From Microbacterium sp. oral taxon 186 str. F0373 (GTDB lineage Bacteria > Actinomycetota > Actinomycetes > Actinomycetales > Microbacteriaceae), in contig NZ_KE150457.1 of assembly GCF_000411455.1 (NCBI RefSeq), forward strand, positions 1,266,023-1,330,022: a stretch of DNA of 64,000 nucleotides. The letters are read 5' to 3'. This document shows positions 56,151-64,000 of the stretch, piece after piece. The notes under the pieces are model-generated. The model had not been told where the DNA came from, searched no databases, and saw nothing but the letters and a program-made list of their open reading frames with translations. Each line of letters starts with the position of its first letter. Position 1 is the first letter of the stretch. The translations under genes were made by a program, and so were the position numbers.

Positions 56151-57193
56151 GAGGTCACCCCGCGCGGCAGGGCCGGCTGCTGCTGCGTGATGCAGTGGAT
56201 GCCGCCGCCGCGCGCGAAGATCGGGCGTGCGTCGACGGTGACGATCTCGCGCCCCGGGTAGGCATCGGCGAGGATCGCGCGGGCCTCGGCGTCCGCTTTG
56301 TCCTCGCCGAAGCCGCAGGCGATGACGCCGCCGCCCACGACGAGGTGGTTGACGTAGCTCCAGTCGACGAAGCCCTCGCCGTCGCGCAGGGTCGCCGGCG
56401 CGGGCAGCTCGACGACCTCGAGACGGCGTCCGGCGGCATCGGTCTGAGTGGCGAGCAGCTCGCGGAGCGCGGCACTGACGGCGTGGTCGGGGTGCGCCGC
56501 GTCGCGCTGCGTGTGCAGGAGCACGCGACCCGGGGAGGGGAAGGTCGCAACGATGTCGACGTGGCCGTTCGTGCCGAAATCGTCGTAGTCGCGGGTGAGG
56601 CCGCGCGGCAGCCAGATCGCCGTCGTCGTGCCGAGCGTGCGGGCGAGCTCCGCTTCGACCCGGGCGCGGTCGGCGTAGGGGTTGCGCCGCGGGTCGAGCT
56701 GCACCGTGTCGGTCAGCAGCACCGTGCCCTCGCCGTCGACGTGGAAGCCGCCGCCTTCGGCGACCAGGGTCGAGGAGATGAGTTCCGCGCCGACCTCGGC
56801 CGCGACGATGCGGGCGTGCTCGGCGGAGCGTTCCCAGCGTGCCCAGTCGTGTGCGCCCCAGCCGTTGAAGATCCAGTCGACCGCGCCGAGGACGCCGGGG
56901 CGCTCGTCGTCGATCACGAACGTCGGGCCGTGGTCGCGCATCCAGAACTCGTCGACGGGCGCTTCGAGGATCGTGACGTCGCCGGGCAGCATCCGCCGGG
57001 CGCGCGCCGTCTCGGCGGGGTCGACGACCATCGTCACCGGCTCGAAGCGGGCGATGGCCGCGGCGACCTCCGTCCAGGCGGCGTAGCCCTCTTCGCGCTC
57101 GGCGTCGGTGTCGCCCAGGGTCGGTCCCTCCACGGGGAAGGCCATCCACGTGCGCGCGTGCGGCGCGGTCTCGCTCGGCATCCGCCAGCCCAT
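56147..57193 (-). CDS. aguA: Agmatine deiminase (peptidylarginine-deiminase family)
   Basis: The 348-residue guanidino-modifying enzyme turns agmatine into N-carbamoylputrescine plus ammonia. Marks are HARTWMAFPVEGPTLGDTD, APVDEFWMRDHGPTFVIDD (substrate Asp and His), LVAEGGGFHVDGEGTVLLTD, GTNGHVDIVATFPSPG (His) and the catalytic Cys in ARGGGIHCITQQQPALPRG. The second ATG at 57193 (MGWRMPSE) has GAGG six bases upstream; the ATG at 57199 abuts it. It heads an operon with an amidase and a decarboxylase, and is divergent from a TetR-family gene over a perfect palindrome. Confidence 0.92.
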   Translation of the reverse strand: MGWRMPSETAPHARTWMAFPVEGPTLGDTDAEREEGYAAWTEVAAAIARFEPVTMVVDPAETARARRMLPGDVTILEAPVDEFWMRDHGPTFVIDDERPGVLGAVDWIFNGWGAHDWARWERSAEHARIVAAEVGAELISSTLVAEGGGFHVDGEGTVLLTDTVQLDPRRNPYADRARVEAELARTLGTTTAIWLPRGLTRDYDDFGTNGHVDIVATFPSPGRVLLHTQRDAAHPDHAVSAALRELLATQTDAAGRRLEVVELPAPATLRDGEGFVDWSYVNHLVVGGGVIACGFGEDKADAEARAILADAYPGREIVTVDARPIFARGGGIHCITQQQPALPRGVTS

Positions 57194-57231
57194 CGGCATC
57201 CTCGACTCTCGTCCGGTCCTGGAGTAGCTTA

Positions 57232-57247
57232 TTGATCACATGATCAA
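57232..57247. promoter_or_regulatory. TetR-type operator palindrome
   Basis: TTGATCACATGATCAA is a perfect inverted repeat (7-bp arms, two-base spacer) between the divergent aguA and TetR genes. It overlaps an upstream ATG of the regulator (57240), so binding would block the regulator's own start region and the aguA promoter together. Confidence 0.65.
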
Positions 57248-57269
57248 CTCATCGGAGGGTAGCGAGCGG

Positions 57270-57899
57270 ATGCCGTCGACGTCAACTGCCGGACGGGCGC
57301 GGATGAGCGCCGATCAGAGGCGCGATCAGATCGCGGGCGCCGCGCGCGAGATCGCGCTCGCCGAGGGACTGGACGCGGTCACGCTGCGCGCCGTCGCGGC
57401 GCGGGTGGGTGTGGCCTCCGGGTTGGTCGCCCACTACATCCCGAGCATGGACGACCTGGTCGCCGACACGTTCTTCGACATCGTCTCGGCCGAGCTCGAC
57501 GAGGTGCGCGCGCTGCTTCCCGACGCTGCCGCTCCCGTGCGAATCGGTGCGCTGCTGCGGACGACCCTGGATCCCGCTCGCCGCGACGTCACCCTGGTCT
57601 GGGTGCAGGCGTGGGCGCTGGGCACGCGCAACGCTCCGCTGGCCGATCGGGTGCGCACGGCGATGGATGCCTGGCGCGCCGTGATCGCGGAGGAGGTCGC
57701 ACGGGGGATGGCGGACGGGGCCATCCCCGCCGCCGACCCGGAGCCCCTCGCGTGGCATCTGCTCGCGATGATCGACGGCCTCAGCGCGCACGCGCTGGTG
57801 GGTTGGGGGCCGGCGATCGCGCCGGTCGCGCCCGTGCTCCGTGCGGCCGCGGGGCTGCTGGGCATCGAGGCAGAGACGCTCAGTCCAGACTCGCCATGA
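57270..57899 (+). CDS. TetR/AcrR family regulator
   Basis: The 209-residue protein has a TetR HTH (SADQRRDQIAGAAREIALAE, AVTLRAVAARVGVASGLVAH, then YIPSMDDLVADTF) and an all-helical ligand domain with a Trp-rich core (LVWVQAWALGTRNAPL). The end resembles BetI/polyamine-type regulators. ATG 57270 is favoured by GGAGGG ten bases upstream; the ATG at 57240 lies inside the operator palindrome and has GGAG only at 15 bases. It probably represses aguA and itself. The 3' end overlaps the aldehyde dehydrogenase gene by 20 bases. Confidence 0.85.
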   Translation: MPSTSTAGRARMSADQRRDQIAGAAREIALAEGLDAVTLRAVAARVGVASGLVAHYIPSMDDLVADTFFDIVSAELDEVRALLPDAAAPVRIGALLRTTLDPARRDVTLVWVQAWALGTRNAPLADRVRTAMDAWRAVIAEEVARGMADGAIPAADPEPLAWHLLAMIDGLSAHALVGWGPAIAPVAPVLRAAAGLLGIEAETLSPDSP

Positions 57900-59316
57900 C
57901 GTGCTTGAGGCGGGTGTAGTCCTCGAAGCCGTAGACCGAGAGGTCCTTGCCGTACCCGGAGTGCTTGAAGCCGCCGTGGGGCATGTCGGAGACGAACGGG
58001 ATGTGCGCGTTGATCCAGACGCAGCCGAAGTCGAGGTCGCGGGAGAACCGCAGCGCCCGCGCGTGCTCGCGCGTCCAGACGGATGCCGCGAGTGCGTACG
58101 GTACCCCGTTGGCCAGCGCGAGGGCGTCCTCCTCCGACGTGAACGGCTGCACCGTGAGCACCGGGCCGAAGATCTCCTGCTGCACGACCTCGTCGTCCTG
58201 GCGGACGCCGGTGACGATCGTCGCCTCGAAGAAGCAGCCGGTGTCGCCCTGCCGGCGCCCGCCGATCGCGATCGACGCGTGCGACGGCAGCCGGTCGACG
58301 AACCCCTGCACCCGCGCGAGCTGGTCGGGGTTGTTCACCGGGCCGAAGAAGGCCTCCGGATCATCCGGCGCGCCGGTCTTCGCGTGATCGCGGGTGTGGG
58401 CGACGAGCTTCGCGACCAGCTCGTCGTGCACCGCGGCATCCACGAGCACGCGCGTCGCGGCGGTGCAGTCCTGGCCGGCGTTGAAGAACGCGGCCTCCAC
58501 GATGCCGCGGGCGGCCCGGTCGAGGTCGGCGTCGGCGAACACGAGCGCCGGCGCTTTGCCGCCGAGCTCGAGGTGCACGCGCTTGAGGTCCCGCGCGGCC
58601 GAGGCGGCGACCTGCATACCCGCGCGCACCGAGCCGGTGATCGCGACGAGCTGCGGGGTGGGGTGCTCCACCAGCATCCGACCGGTCTCCCGGTCGCCGA
58701 GAACGACGTTGAGAACCCCCGCGGGAAGGATTCCGGCGGCGAGCTCGGCGAGGCGCACCGTGGTCTGCGGCGTCGTCTCGCTCGGCTTCAGCACGACCGT
58801 GTTGCCCGCCGCGAGAGCCGGCCCGATCTTCCACACCGCCATGTTCAGCGGGTAGTTCCACGGCGTCACCTGCGCGACCACACCGATCGGCTCGCGGCGG
58901 ACGTACGACGTGAAGCCCTCCGCGTACTCCGCCGCCGCCCGCCCGTCGAGGTCACGGGCCGCGCCCGCGAAGAAGCGGAGCTGGTCCACCGACTGCACGA
59001 TCTCGTCGGCGACGAGGCTCGCGCGCGGCTTTCCGGTGTCCTGCGACTCCAGATCGGCGAACTCCTCCGCATGCGCCTCCAGCGCGTCCGCGAGGCGGAA
59101 CAGCAGCAGTTGGCGCTGGGCGGGCGTCGTCCGCTTCCACGTGTCGAAGGCGCGGGATGCCGCCGCGAACGCGGCATCCACCTCCTCCGCCGTCGAGACC
59201 GGAGCGTGGCCGTAGACCTCGCCGGTCACGGGGCTCACGAGCGGCAGAGCCGCACCCGATGACGCGACCGGCACGCCGTCGATGATGTTGCGGAGCACCG
59301 CCGTCGACGCGGTCAC
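57880..59316 (-). CDS. Aldehyde dehydrogenase (gamma-aminobutyraldehyde dehydrogenase-like)
   Basis: The 478-residue NAD(P) enzyme has QVTPWNYPLNMAVWKIGPAL, LKPSETTPQTTVRLAE, the catalytic Glu in VHLELGGKAPALVFADADL, the catalytic Cys in FFNAGQDCTAATRVLVD and the late FVSDMPHGGFKHSGYGKDLS. These are close to PatD/ProR-type 4-aminobutyraldehyde dehydrogenases. It would oxidise the aldehyde produced by the adjacent aminotransferase. GTG 59316 overlaps that gene's stop (GTGA). The in-frame upstream extension is not used. Confidence 0.9.
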   Translation of the reverse strand: MTASTAVLRNIIDGVPVASSGAALPLVSPVTGEVYGHAPVSTAEEVDAAFAAASRAFDTWKRTTPAQRQLLLFRLADALEAHAEEFADLESQDTGKPRASLVADEIVQSVDQLRFFAGAARDLDGRAAAEYAEGFTSYVRREPIGVVAQVTPWNYPLNMAVWKIGPALAAGNTVVLKPSETTPQTTVRLAELAAGILPAGVLNVVLGDRETGRMLVEHPTPQLVAITGSVRAGMQVAASAARDLKRVHLELGGKAPALVFADADLDRAARGIVEAAFFNAGQDCTAATRVLVDAAVHDELVAKLVAHTRDHAKTGAPDDPEAFFGPVNNPDQLARVQGFVDRLPSHASIAIGGRRQGDTGCFFEATIVTGVRQDDEVVQQEIFGPVLTVQPFTSEEDALALANGVPYALAASVWTREHARALRFSRDLDFGCVWINAHIPFVSDMPHGGFKHSGYGKDLSVYGFEDYTRLKHVMASLD

Positions 59317-60680
59317 GACGCCACCTCGGCGTCGGTGACCTCCAGCGCGCGATCGATGACGTCGAGGCCGCGCACCAGATCGTCCTCCGAGATGATCAGC
59401 GGCGGCGCCACGTGCACGCGGTTGAAGTGCGTGAACGGCCACAGGCCCGCCTTCTTGCACGCCGCCGCGAACGCGGCCATCGGGGCGGCATCCGCCCCCG
59501 ACGCGTTGAACGGCACGAGCGGCTCGCGACTGCGCCGGTCGCGCACGAGCTCGATCGCCCAGAACAGGCCCAGACCGCGGACCTCCCCGACCGACGGATG
59601 CCGCGCGGCCATCTGCTCCAGTCGCGGGCGCACGACGCGCTCGCCGAGGTCGCGGACGCGCTCCAGGATGCCGTCGCGGCGGAAGACCTCGAAGGTCGCC
59701 ACACCCGGGGCGCAGGCCAGCGGGTGACCGGAGTAGGTCAGCCCTCCCGGGAAGGAGACCGTGTCGAAGTGCGCGGCGATCCGGTCGGAGATGACGACGC
59801 CGCCCAGCGGCACGTAGCCCGAGTTCACGCCCTTCGCGAAGGTGATGAGGTCGGGCACGACGTCGAAGTTCTCGAAGCCCCACCAGGTGCCCAGGCGCCC
59901 GAAGCCGACCATGACCTCGTCGGCGATGTAGACGATGCCGTAGCGGTCGCAGAGCTCGCGCACTCCCTGCAGGTAGCCCGGCGGCGGGATCAGCACGCCG
60001 TTGGTGCCCACGACCGACTCGATGATGATGGCGCCGATCGTCGAGGCGCCTTCCAGGATGATCGTCTGCTCGAGGTGGGCGAGCCCACGCTCCGCCTCCT
60101 GCTCCGGCGAGTCCGCGTGGAACGGCGACCGGTAGGCGTACGGGCCGAAGAAGTGCACGACGGAGGCGTCGGCCGGCTCGTTGGCCCACCGGCGCGGGTC
60201 GCCCGTGAGGGTGATGGCGGTCGAGGTGTTGCCGTGGTAGCTGCGGTACATCGCCAGCACCTTGCGCTTGCCGGTGACCAGACGCGCTATGCGGACCGCG
60301 TTCTCGTTGGCATCGGCTCCGGCGTTGGTGAAGAACACCTTCGAGAAGCCGTCGGGAGCGATCTCGCTGATGCGGCGGGCCAGTTCGCCGCGCGTGTCGT
60401 TGGCCATCGACGGCTGGATCGTGGCGAGGCGCCCCGCCTGCTCCTGGATCGCCGCGACGAGGTCGGGATGCTGGTGGCCGAGGTTGAGGTTCACCAGCTG
60501 CGACGAGAAGTCGAGGTAGCGGTTTCCCGCGTAGTCCCAGAACGTCGCGCCTTCACCTCCCGCGACCGGCAGCGGGTCGATGAGCGCCTGCGCGCTCCAC
60601 GAGTGGAAGACGTGGCTGCGGTCGTCGCCGCGGACGGCGGCGTCTGCCGCCGGGTCGGCGATCGGGTCGATGGTGCTCAT
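59313..60680 (-). CDS. Class III aminotransferase (putrescine/taurine/beta-alanine-type)
   Basis: The 455-residue PLP enzyme has VFHSWSAQALIDPLPVAGGE (a start typical of the omega-aminotransferases), FWDYAGNRYLDFSSQLVNLN, FFTNAGADANENAVRIARLV, MYRSYHGNTSTAITLTGDPR, IVYIADEVMVGFGRLG and the PLP Lys in LITFAKGVNSGYVPLGG. It overlaps the aldehyde dehydrogenase gene and follows mmsA in one operon, so it makes the aldehyde the next enzyme oxidises. It differs markedly from the other aminotransferase (51017-52399), so the two are not recent duplicates. Confidence 0.9.
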   Translation of the reverse strand: MSTIDPIADPAADAAVRGDDRSHVFHSWSAQALIDPLPVAGGEGATFWDYAGNRYLDFSSQLVNLNLGHQHPDLVAAIQEQAGRLATIQPSMANDTRGELARRISEIAPDGFSKVFFTNAGADANENAVRIARLVTGKRKVLAMYRSYHGNTSTAITLTGDPRRWANEPADASVVHFFGPYAYRSPFHADSPEQEAERGLAHLEQTIILEGASTIGAIIIESVVGTNGVLIPPPGYLQGVRELCDRYGIVYIADEVMVGFGRLGTWWGFENFDVVPDLITFAKGVNSGYVPLGGVVISDRIAAHFDTVSFPGGLTYSGHPLACAPGVATFEVFRRDGILERVRDLGERVVRPRLEQMAARHPSVGEVRGLGLFWAIELVRDRRSREPLVPFNASGADAAPMAAFAAACKKAGLWPFTHFNRVHVAPPLIISEDDLVRGLDVIDRALEVTDAEVAS

Positions 60681-60705
60681 GATGTCTCCTCCGGATGCCG
60701 CGGAC

Positions 60706-62193
60706 TCAGTGGTTGCTCGGGAAGCCGAGGCTGATCTGGCTCTCGCTGGGGTCGGGCCAGCGGGTCGTCACGACCTTGCTCCGCGTGTAGAAGTGGATCG
60801 ACTCCGGGCCGTAGATGTGCGAATCGCCGAACAGGGAGTTGCGCCACCCGCCGAACGAGAACGCGCCCACCGGCACCGGGATCGGCACGTTGATGCCGAC
60901 CATACCGACTTCGATGTCGAACTCGAACTGGCGGGCGGTGCCGCCGTCGCGCGTGAACACCGCGGTGCCGTTCGCGAACGGACTCGCGTTGATGAGAGCG
61001 ACCGCCTCGTCGTACGTCGCGACGCGGGCGACGGAGAGCACCGGGCCGAAGATCTCCTCGTCGTAGACCTTCATGCCGGGGGCGACCCGGTCGACGAGCG
61101 AGACGCCGATGAAGAAGCCATCGCCCTCGAAGCGCTGTGCGGTGCCGTCGACGACGACCGTCGCGCCCTCCGCGGCGGCGTCGGCGACGTAGGAGGCCAC
61201 CTTGTCGCGGTGCTCGCGGGTGATGAGCGGTCCCATCTCGCTCGCGGCATCCGTGCCCGGCCCGATGGTCAGCCCGGCGATGCGCTCCGCGACCTTCGCC
61301 ACGAGGGCGTCGGCGACGTCGTCTCCGACCGCGACGAGGACCGAGACGGCCATGCAGCGCTCGCCGGCCGACCCGTAGGCGGCCGAGACGGCGGCGTCGG
61401 CCGCGGCATCCAGATCGGCGTCGGGCATGACGACCATGTGGTTCTTCGCGCCGCCGAGAGCCTGCACGCGCTTGCCGGCCGCGGCGGCCCGCTCGTAGAT
61501 CGAGCGGGCGATCGGGGTCGAGCCGACGAAGCTGACGGCACGGACGGTGGGGGAGTCGAGGATCGCGTCGACGGCCACCTTGTCGCCGTGCACGACGTTC
61601 AGGACGCCGGCGGGAAGGCCCGCCTCCTCGTACAGACGCGCCAGGAAGAGGGCGGCGGAGGGGTCCTTCTCGCTCGGCTTGAGCACCACCGTGTTGCCGC
61701 AGGCGATGGCGGATGCCGTCATCCACAGCGGCACCATGACGGGGAAGTTGAACGGCGTGATCGCGCCCACGACGCCCACCGGCTGCTTCACCGAGTGCAC
61801 GTCGACGCCCCGCGACACCTGTTCGGCATGCTCGCCCTTCAGCAGGTGCACGAGCCCGGCGGCGAACTCGACGTTCTCGATGCCGCGGCTGATCTCGCCC
61901 TTCGCATCCGAGAGCACCTTGCCGTGCTCGGCGGTGATGATCGCGGCGAGCTCGTCGGCGCGTTCGACCAGCAGGTGGCGGAGGCGGAAGAAGACGTCCG
62001 CCCGCTTGATGAGGCTCGTCGCGCGCCAGGCCGGAAGGGCCGCCGCGGCCGCCGCGATCGCGGCATCGGTCTCGGCGGTCGAGGCGAAGGCGACCTCGGC
62101 CTGCACGGCACCGGTCGCGGGGTCGTAGACGGGGCCGGTGCGTTCGGTCGATCCGACGGACTGGCCGGCGATGTGATGACGGATGAGGTCCAT
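60706..62193 (-). CDS. mmsA: CoA-acylating methylmalonate-semialdehyde dehydrogenase
   Basis: The 495-residue ALDH-fold enzyme oxidises methylmalonate or malonate semialdehyde to propionyl- or acetyl-CoA. MmsA marks are IRHHIAGQSVGSTERTGPVY, GEISRGIENVEFAAGLVHLL, VGAITPFNFPVMVPLWMTAS, GAKNHMVVMPDADLDAA and the active Cys in GSAGERCMAVSVLVAVGDD. The usual catalytic Glu is absent, as is normal in this group (LGGAKNH). AGGAG precedes ATG 62193. It would finish beta-alanine or valine breakdown; the aminotransferase downstream fits beta-alanine. Divergent from a PucR regulator. Confidence 0.93.
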   Translation of the reverse strand: MDLIRHHIAGQSVGSTERTGPVYDPATGAVQAEVAFASTAETDAAIAAAAAALPAWRATSLIKRADVFFRLRHLLVERADELAAIITAEHGKVLSDAKGEISRGIENVEFAAGLVHLLKGEHAEQVSRGVDVHSVKQPVGVVGAITPFNFPVMVPLWMTASAIACGNTVVLKPSEKDPSAALFLARLYEEAGLPAGVLNVVHGDKVAVDAILDSPTVRAVSFVGSTPIARSIYERAAAAGKRVQALGGAKNHMVVMPDADLDAAADAAVSAAYGSAGERCMAVSVLVAVGDDVADALVAKVAERIAGLTIGPGTDAASEMGPLITREHRDKVASYVADAAAEGATVVVDGTAQRFEGDGFFIGVSLVDRVAPGMKVYDEEIFGPVLSVARVATYDEAVALINASPFANGTAVFTRDGGTARQFEFDIEVGMVGINVPIPVPVGAFSFGGWRNSLFGDSHIYGPESIHFYTRSKVVTTRWPDPSESQISLGFPSNH

Positions 62194-62213
62194 GAGGGCT
62201 CCTGTTCGGACAG

Positions 62214-62241
62214 TTCGACCGGGTCGTGACATGCTTATGCT
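62214..62241 (+). promoter_or_regulatory. Candidate promoter of the PucR-family gene
   Basis: TTCGAC (62214-62219) and TATGCT (62236-62241) are 16 bases apart. Transcription from about 62248 would exclude the upstream in-frame ATG codons and supports the GTG at 62267. Confidence 0.35.
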
Positions 62242-62266
62242 GACGGAGAACAGGGGGGAGACGCAG

Positions 62267-63976
62267 GTGTCTGATCGTCGCGATGTGGACGGTTCTCGGA
62301 CAGAACGTCCGGCCGCCGTTCTGCCGACCGTCTCCGAGGTGCTGGCCCTCGACGCCTTCGCGCCCGGCGCCCCGGTCGTCGTGGTCGGCGGAGCCGCGTT
62401 GGAGGCGTCCGTGCGCTGGGTGCACGTCTCCGACAGTGCGGATGTCGCGCGACTGCTCGAAGGCGGAGAGCTGCTCCTGTCCACCGGTTCGGGATGGCCA
62501 GACGATCCGCGACGGCTGGCGCACTTCGTCGCGCAGCTGGCCGAGGTGGGCGCTGCGGGCATCGTGCTCGAGCTGGGCGCCCACTACCGCTACGTGCCGG
62601 CGGTGCTGGCCGATGCCGCACGCAGCGCCGACATCGCGCTGATCGTGCTGCACCGGGAGGTGAAGTTCGTCACCATCACCGAGGCCGTGCACCGCCGGAT
62701 CATCGCCGACCAGACGGCGGCTCTGGAAGCCCGCGACGCGGTGCGCACCCTGTTCACGGGACTTGCGCTGCGCGGGGCGCCGACGGAGTTCATCGTCGAG
62801 CAGGTCGGTCTCACGCTGGCCGCCCCGGTGGTGCTGGAGAGCGTCGGGCACGAGGTCGTCGTCGCCCACGTCGGCGGTGCCGCCGAGACCCGCACGCTCC
62901 GCGACTGGGCGCGTCGGTCCCGCGCCGCCGCCGCGGCGCCCGACCGGGAGGGGCGCACGATCGTGCCGGTGGAGGCCCGCGGCATCCGCTGGGGATGGCT
63001 CGTGGCGCTGCCCGGCGCCGCCCACCTCGCCGGACGCGACGCCGTGCTCGAGCAGGCGGCCACCGCGCTCGCCCTCGGCAGGCTCGCCGATTCCGGCGGC
63101 GAGGAGTGGTCGCGGCTGGGGCGTCGGCGCGTGGTCGACGCGCTGATCGACGGACGATTCACCAGTCTGTCCGCGGTGGCGGCGCGATTGGATGCCGCGG
63201 GAATGCCCCTCGTCGGCACGGTGGCCTTCGCGGTGGTCACCCTCGTGTCGTCGGGCCGGGGCGGCGACGCGGTCACGGTCGCGGCCGCCGCCGACATCGC
63301 CGCCGCGGCGATCGGCGTGCGCGTCGTGTGCGGCACGAGCACGACCCTCGACGACGGGTCGGCGCTGGTGCGCACGCCGCTGATCCTGGCGGTCGCGGGC
63401 CGCGCGACGAGCGCTGCCGACAACCGTGCCGACGCCTTCGCCGTCGCACTCGAAGATGCCCTGCGGGCGGGGTCGACGTCGGCGCGGGCGCGGGTCGTGC
63501 TCGGCCCGGGCGCGGTCATCCCCGCGCTCGAGCCCGCGGCCGAGTACGAGCGCGCGGTCGGAACGCTCGTCGCGGGCCTTCGCGAGACGATCGACCTCGT
63601 CGGTGCCGACGACAGCTTGCGCGGCGCTTCCCGCCGCGGCGCGGACGGCCGGCGCGTGGCCGAGCGTCCCCTCACCCGGGTGGTGGCGGCGCTCCGCGAC
63701 GATCATCGCCTCGTCGCGCACGCGGAGCGGATGCTCGATCCGGTGCTGGCCGACGGTCGCGCTCGGGGCGGCGACCTTCTCGAGGTGCTGACGGCGCTGC
63801 TCGCGCATCCGTCCAACCGCACGGCGGCCGCCGAAGCGGCGCACCTGTCGCGGTCGGTGTTCTATCAGCGCATCGCCCTGCTCGAAGACCTTCTCGGCGT
63901 CGATTTCGACGATGGGGAGCAGGTCGCCGCTCTCCACGTCGCCGTGCTGACCCATCGGCTGCACGCGGCCGGGTGA
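62267..63976 (+). CDS. PucR family transcriptional regulator
   Basis: The 569-residue protein has an N-terminal PucR sensor domain (LPTVSEVLALDAFAPGAPVV, VRWVHVSDSADVARLLEGGE, LLLSTGSGWPDDPR) and a C-terminal HTH_30/PucR DNA-binding domain (LLEVLTALLAHPSNRTAAAE, AAHLSRSVFYQRIALLEDLL). A central region of moderate conservation links them. Such regulators control purine, GABA or amine catabolism. Divergence from mmsA suggests control of the mmsA-aminotransferase-dehydrogenase operon. GTG 62267 has GGGGAG six bases upstream. The last 24 bases of the window after the stop show nothing. Confidence 0.88.
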   Translation: MSDRRDVDGSRTERPAAVLPTVSEVLALDAFAPGAPVVVVGGAALEASVRWVHVSDSADVARLLEGGELLLSTGSGWPDDPRRLAHFVAQLAEVGAAGIVLELGAHYRYVPAVLADAARSADIALIVLHREVKFVTITEAVHRRIIADQTAALEARDAVRTLFTGLALRGAPTEFIVEQVGLTLAAPVVLESVGHEVVVAHVGGAAETRTLRDWARRSRAAAAAPDREGRTIVPVEARGIRWGWLVALPGAAHLAGRDAVLEQAATALALGRLADSGGEEWSRLGRRRVVDALIDGRFTSLSAVAARLDAAGMPLVGTVAFAVVTLVSSGRGGDAVTVAAAADIAAAAIGVRVVCGTSTTLDDGSALVRTPLILAVAGRATSAADNRADAFAVALEDALRAGSTSARARVVLGPGAVIPALEPAAEYERAVGTLVAGLRETIDLVGADDSLRGASRRGADGRRVAERPLTRVVAALRDDHRLVAHAERMLDPVLADGRARGGDLLEVLTALLAHPSNRTAAAEAAHLSRSVFYQRIALLEDLLGVDFDDGEQVAALHVAVLTHRLHAAG

Positions 63977-64000
63977 ATCCGCACGCGGCTGTTGCCTTCT

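Noticed and set aside
60677..63964. 1095-codon minus-strand frame over mmsA and the PucR gene
   Set aside because: It lies antiphase to two well-identified proteins and has low-complexity composition.

Overview
The window is high-GC DNA with dense, strand-mixed, single-copy metabolic genes. It holds actinobacterial hallmarks: a BTAD/AfsR-type regulator, TANNNT promoters placed 6-7 nt before start codons (leaderless transcription), an actinobacterial YkoEDC thiamine-precursor transporter, a holin-X/DUF3618/YtxH envelope cluster, and GTGA/ATGA start-stop overlaps. Protein sequences and codon habits point to Microbacteriaceae, most likely Microbacterium or a close relative. That placement is inference from sequence style, not a database result. 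No rRNA, tRNA, CRISPR array, transposase or integrase was seen, and no gene-free stretch exceeds about 235 bases.

Layout. 1-6.1 kb: a truncated BTAD/ATPase regulator, hemY-type oxidase, a three-gene envelope/stress cluster and hemD. 6.1-14.6 kb: an acetyl-xylan-esterase-like hydrolase, a small unknown, an ABC exporter pair, a 3-hydroxyisobutyryl-CoA hydrolase-like crotonase, LssY_C and membrane proteins, a J-domain/NERD-like protein and an SLC13 permease. 14.6-19.1 kb: a D-Ala-D-Ala carboxypeptidase-like protein, then a TPP riboswitch controlling a ykoE-ABC-ABC-ecfT thiamine-precursor uptake operon. 19.1-24.4 kb: a SorC regulator divergent from glpD-glpF-glpK, with paired operator-like palindromes between. 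24.4-31.6 kb: an APH(3')-like kinase, an SDR-crotonase-SDR operon, and two paralogous HAD phosphatases around a LysE exporter and a homocysteine methyltransferase. 31.6-35.7 kb: a beta-glucoside PTS operon (BglG-type antiterminator, EIIBCA, 6-phospho-beta-glucosidase, HAD). 35.9-41.6 kb: rlmN, aldo-keto reductase, Nudix, VOC, RNase HI, a zinc-ribbon protein, GNAT, and an UlaG-like hydrolase. 41.6-44.9 kb: ppsA with its DUF299 regulator. 45-49 kb: an ABC exporter and an APC permease. 49.2-50.9 kb: an Lrp regulator divergent from alanine dehydrogenase. 51-64 kb: an amine/amino-acid catabolic island.

How genes work together. The last 13 kb reads as polyamine/agmatine/beta-alanine-type catabolism: agmatine deiminase, an amidase and a group II PLP decarboxylase overlap by 4 bp in one operon behind a TetR-family operator. 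MmsA, a class III aminotransferase and an aminobutyraldehyde-type dehydrogenase form a second operon divergent from a PucR regulator. An Lrp regulator overlaps a second class III aminotransferase. Glycerol uptake and oxidation, beta-glucoside uptake and hydrolysis, and thiamine-precursor salvage each form complete local modules.

Most unusual signal. Several intergenic spaces carry about 80-bp nested palindromes. Two (40773-40852 and 50929-51008) are about 81% identical without gaps and place four 12-mers at exactly the same offsets (0, 19, 49, 68). A third (37169-37248) keeps the geometry but uses unrelated arm sequences, and a fourth (38873-38958) keeps the outer arms only. They look like a dispersed structured element family. 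Other items to check: a BglG-type gene with no stop where its domain ends, and an APC permease with a strong Shine-Dalgarno but no canonical start codon.
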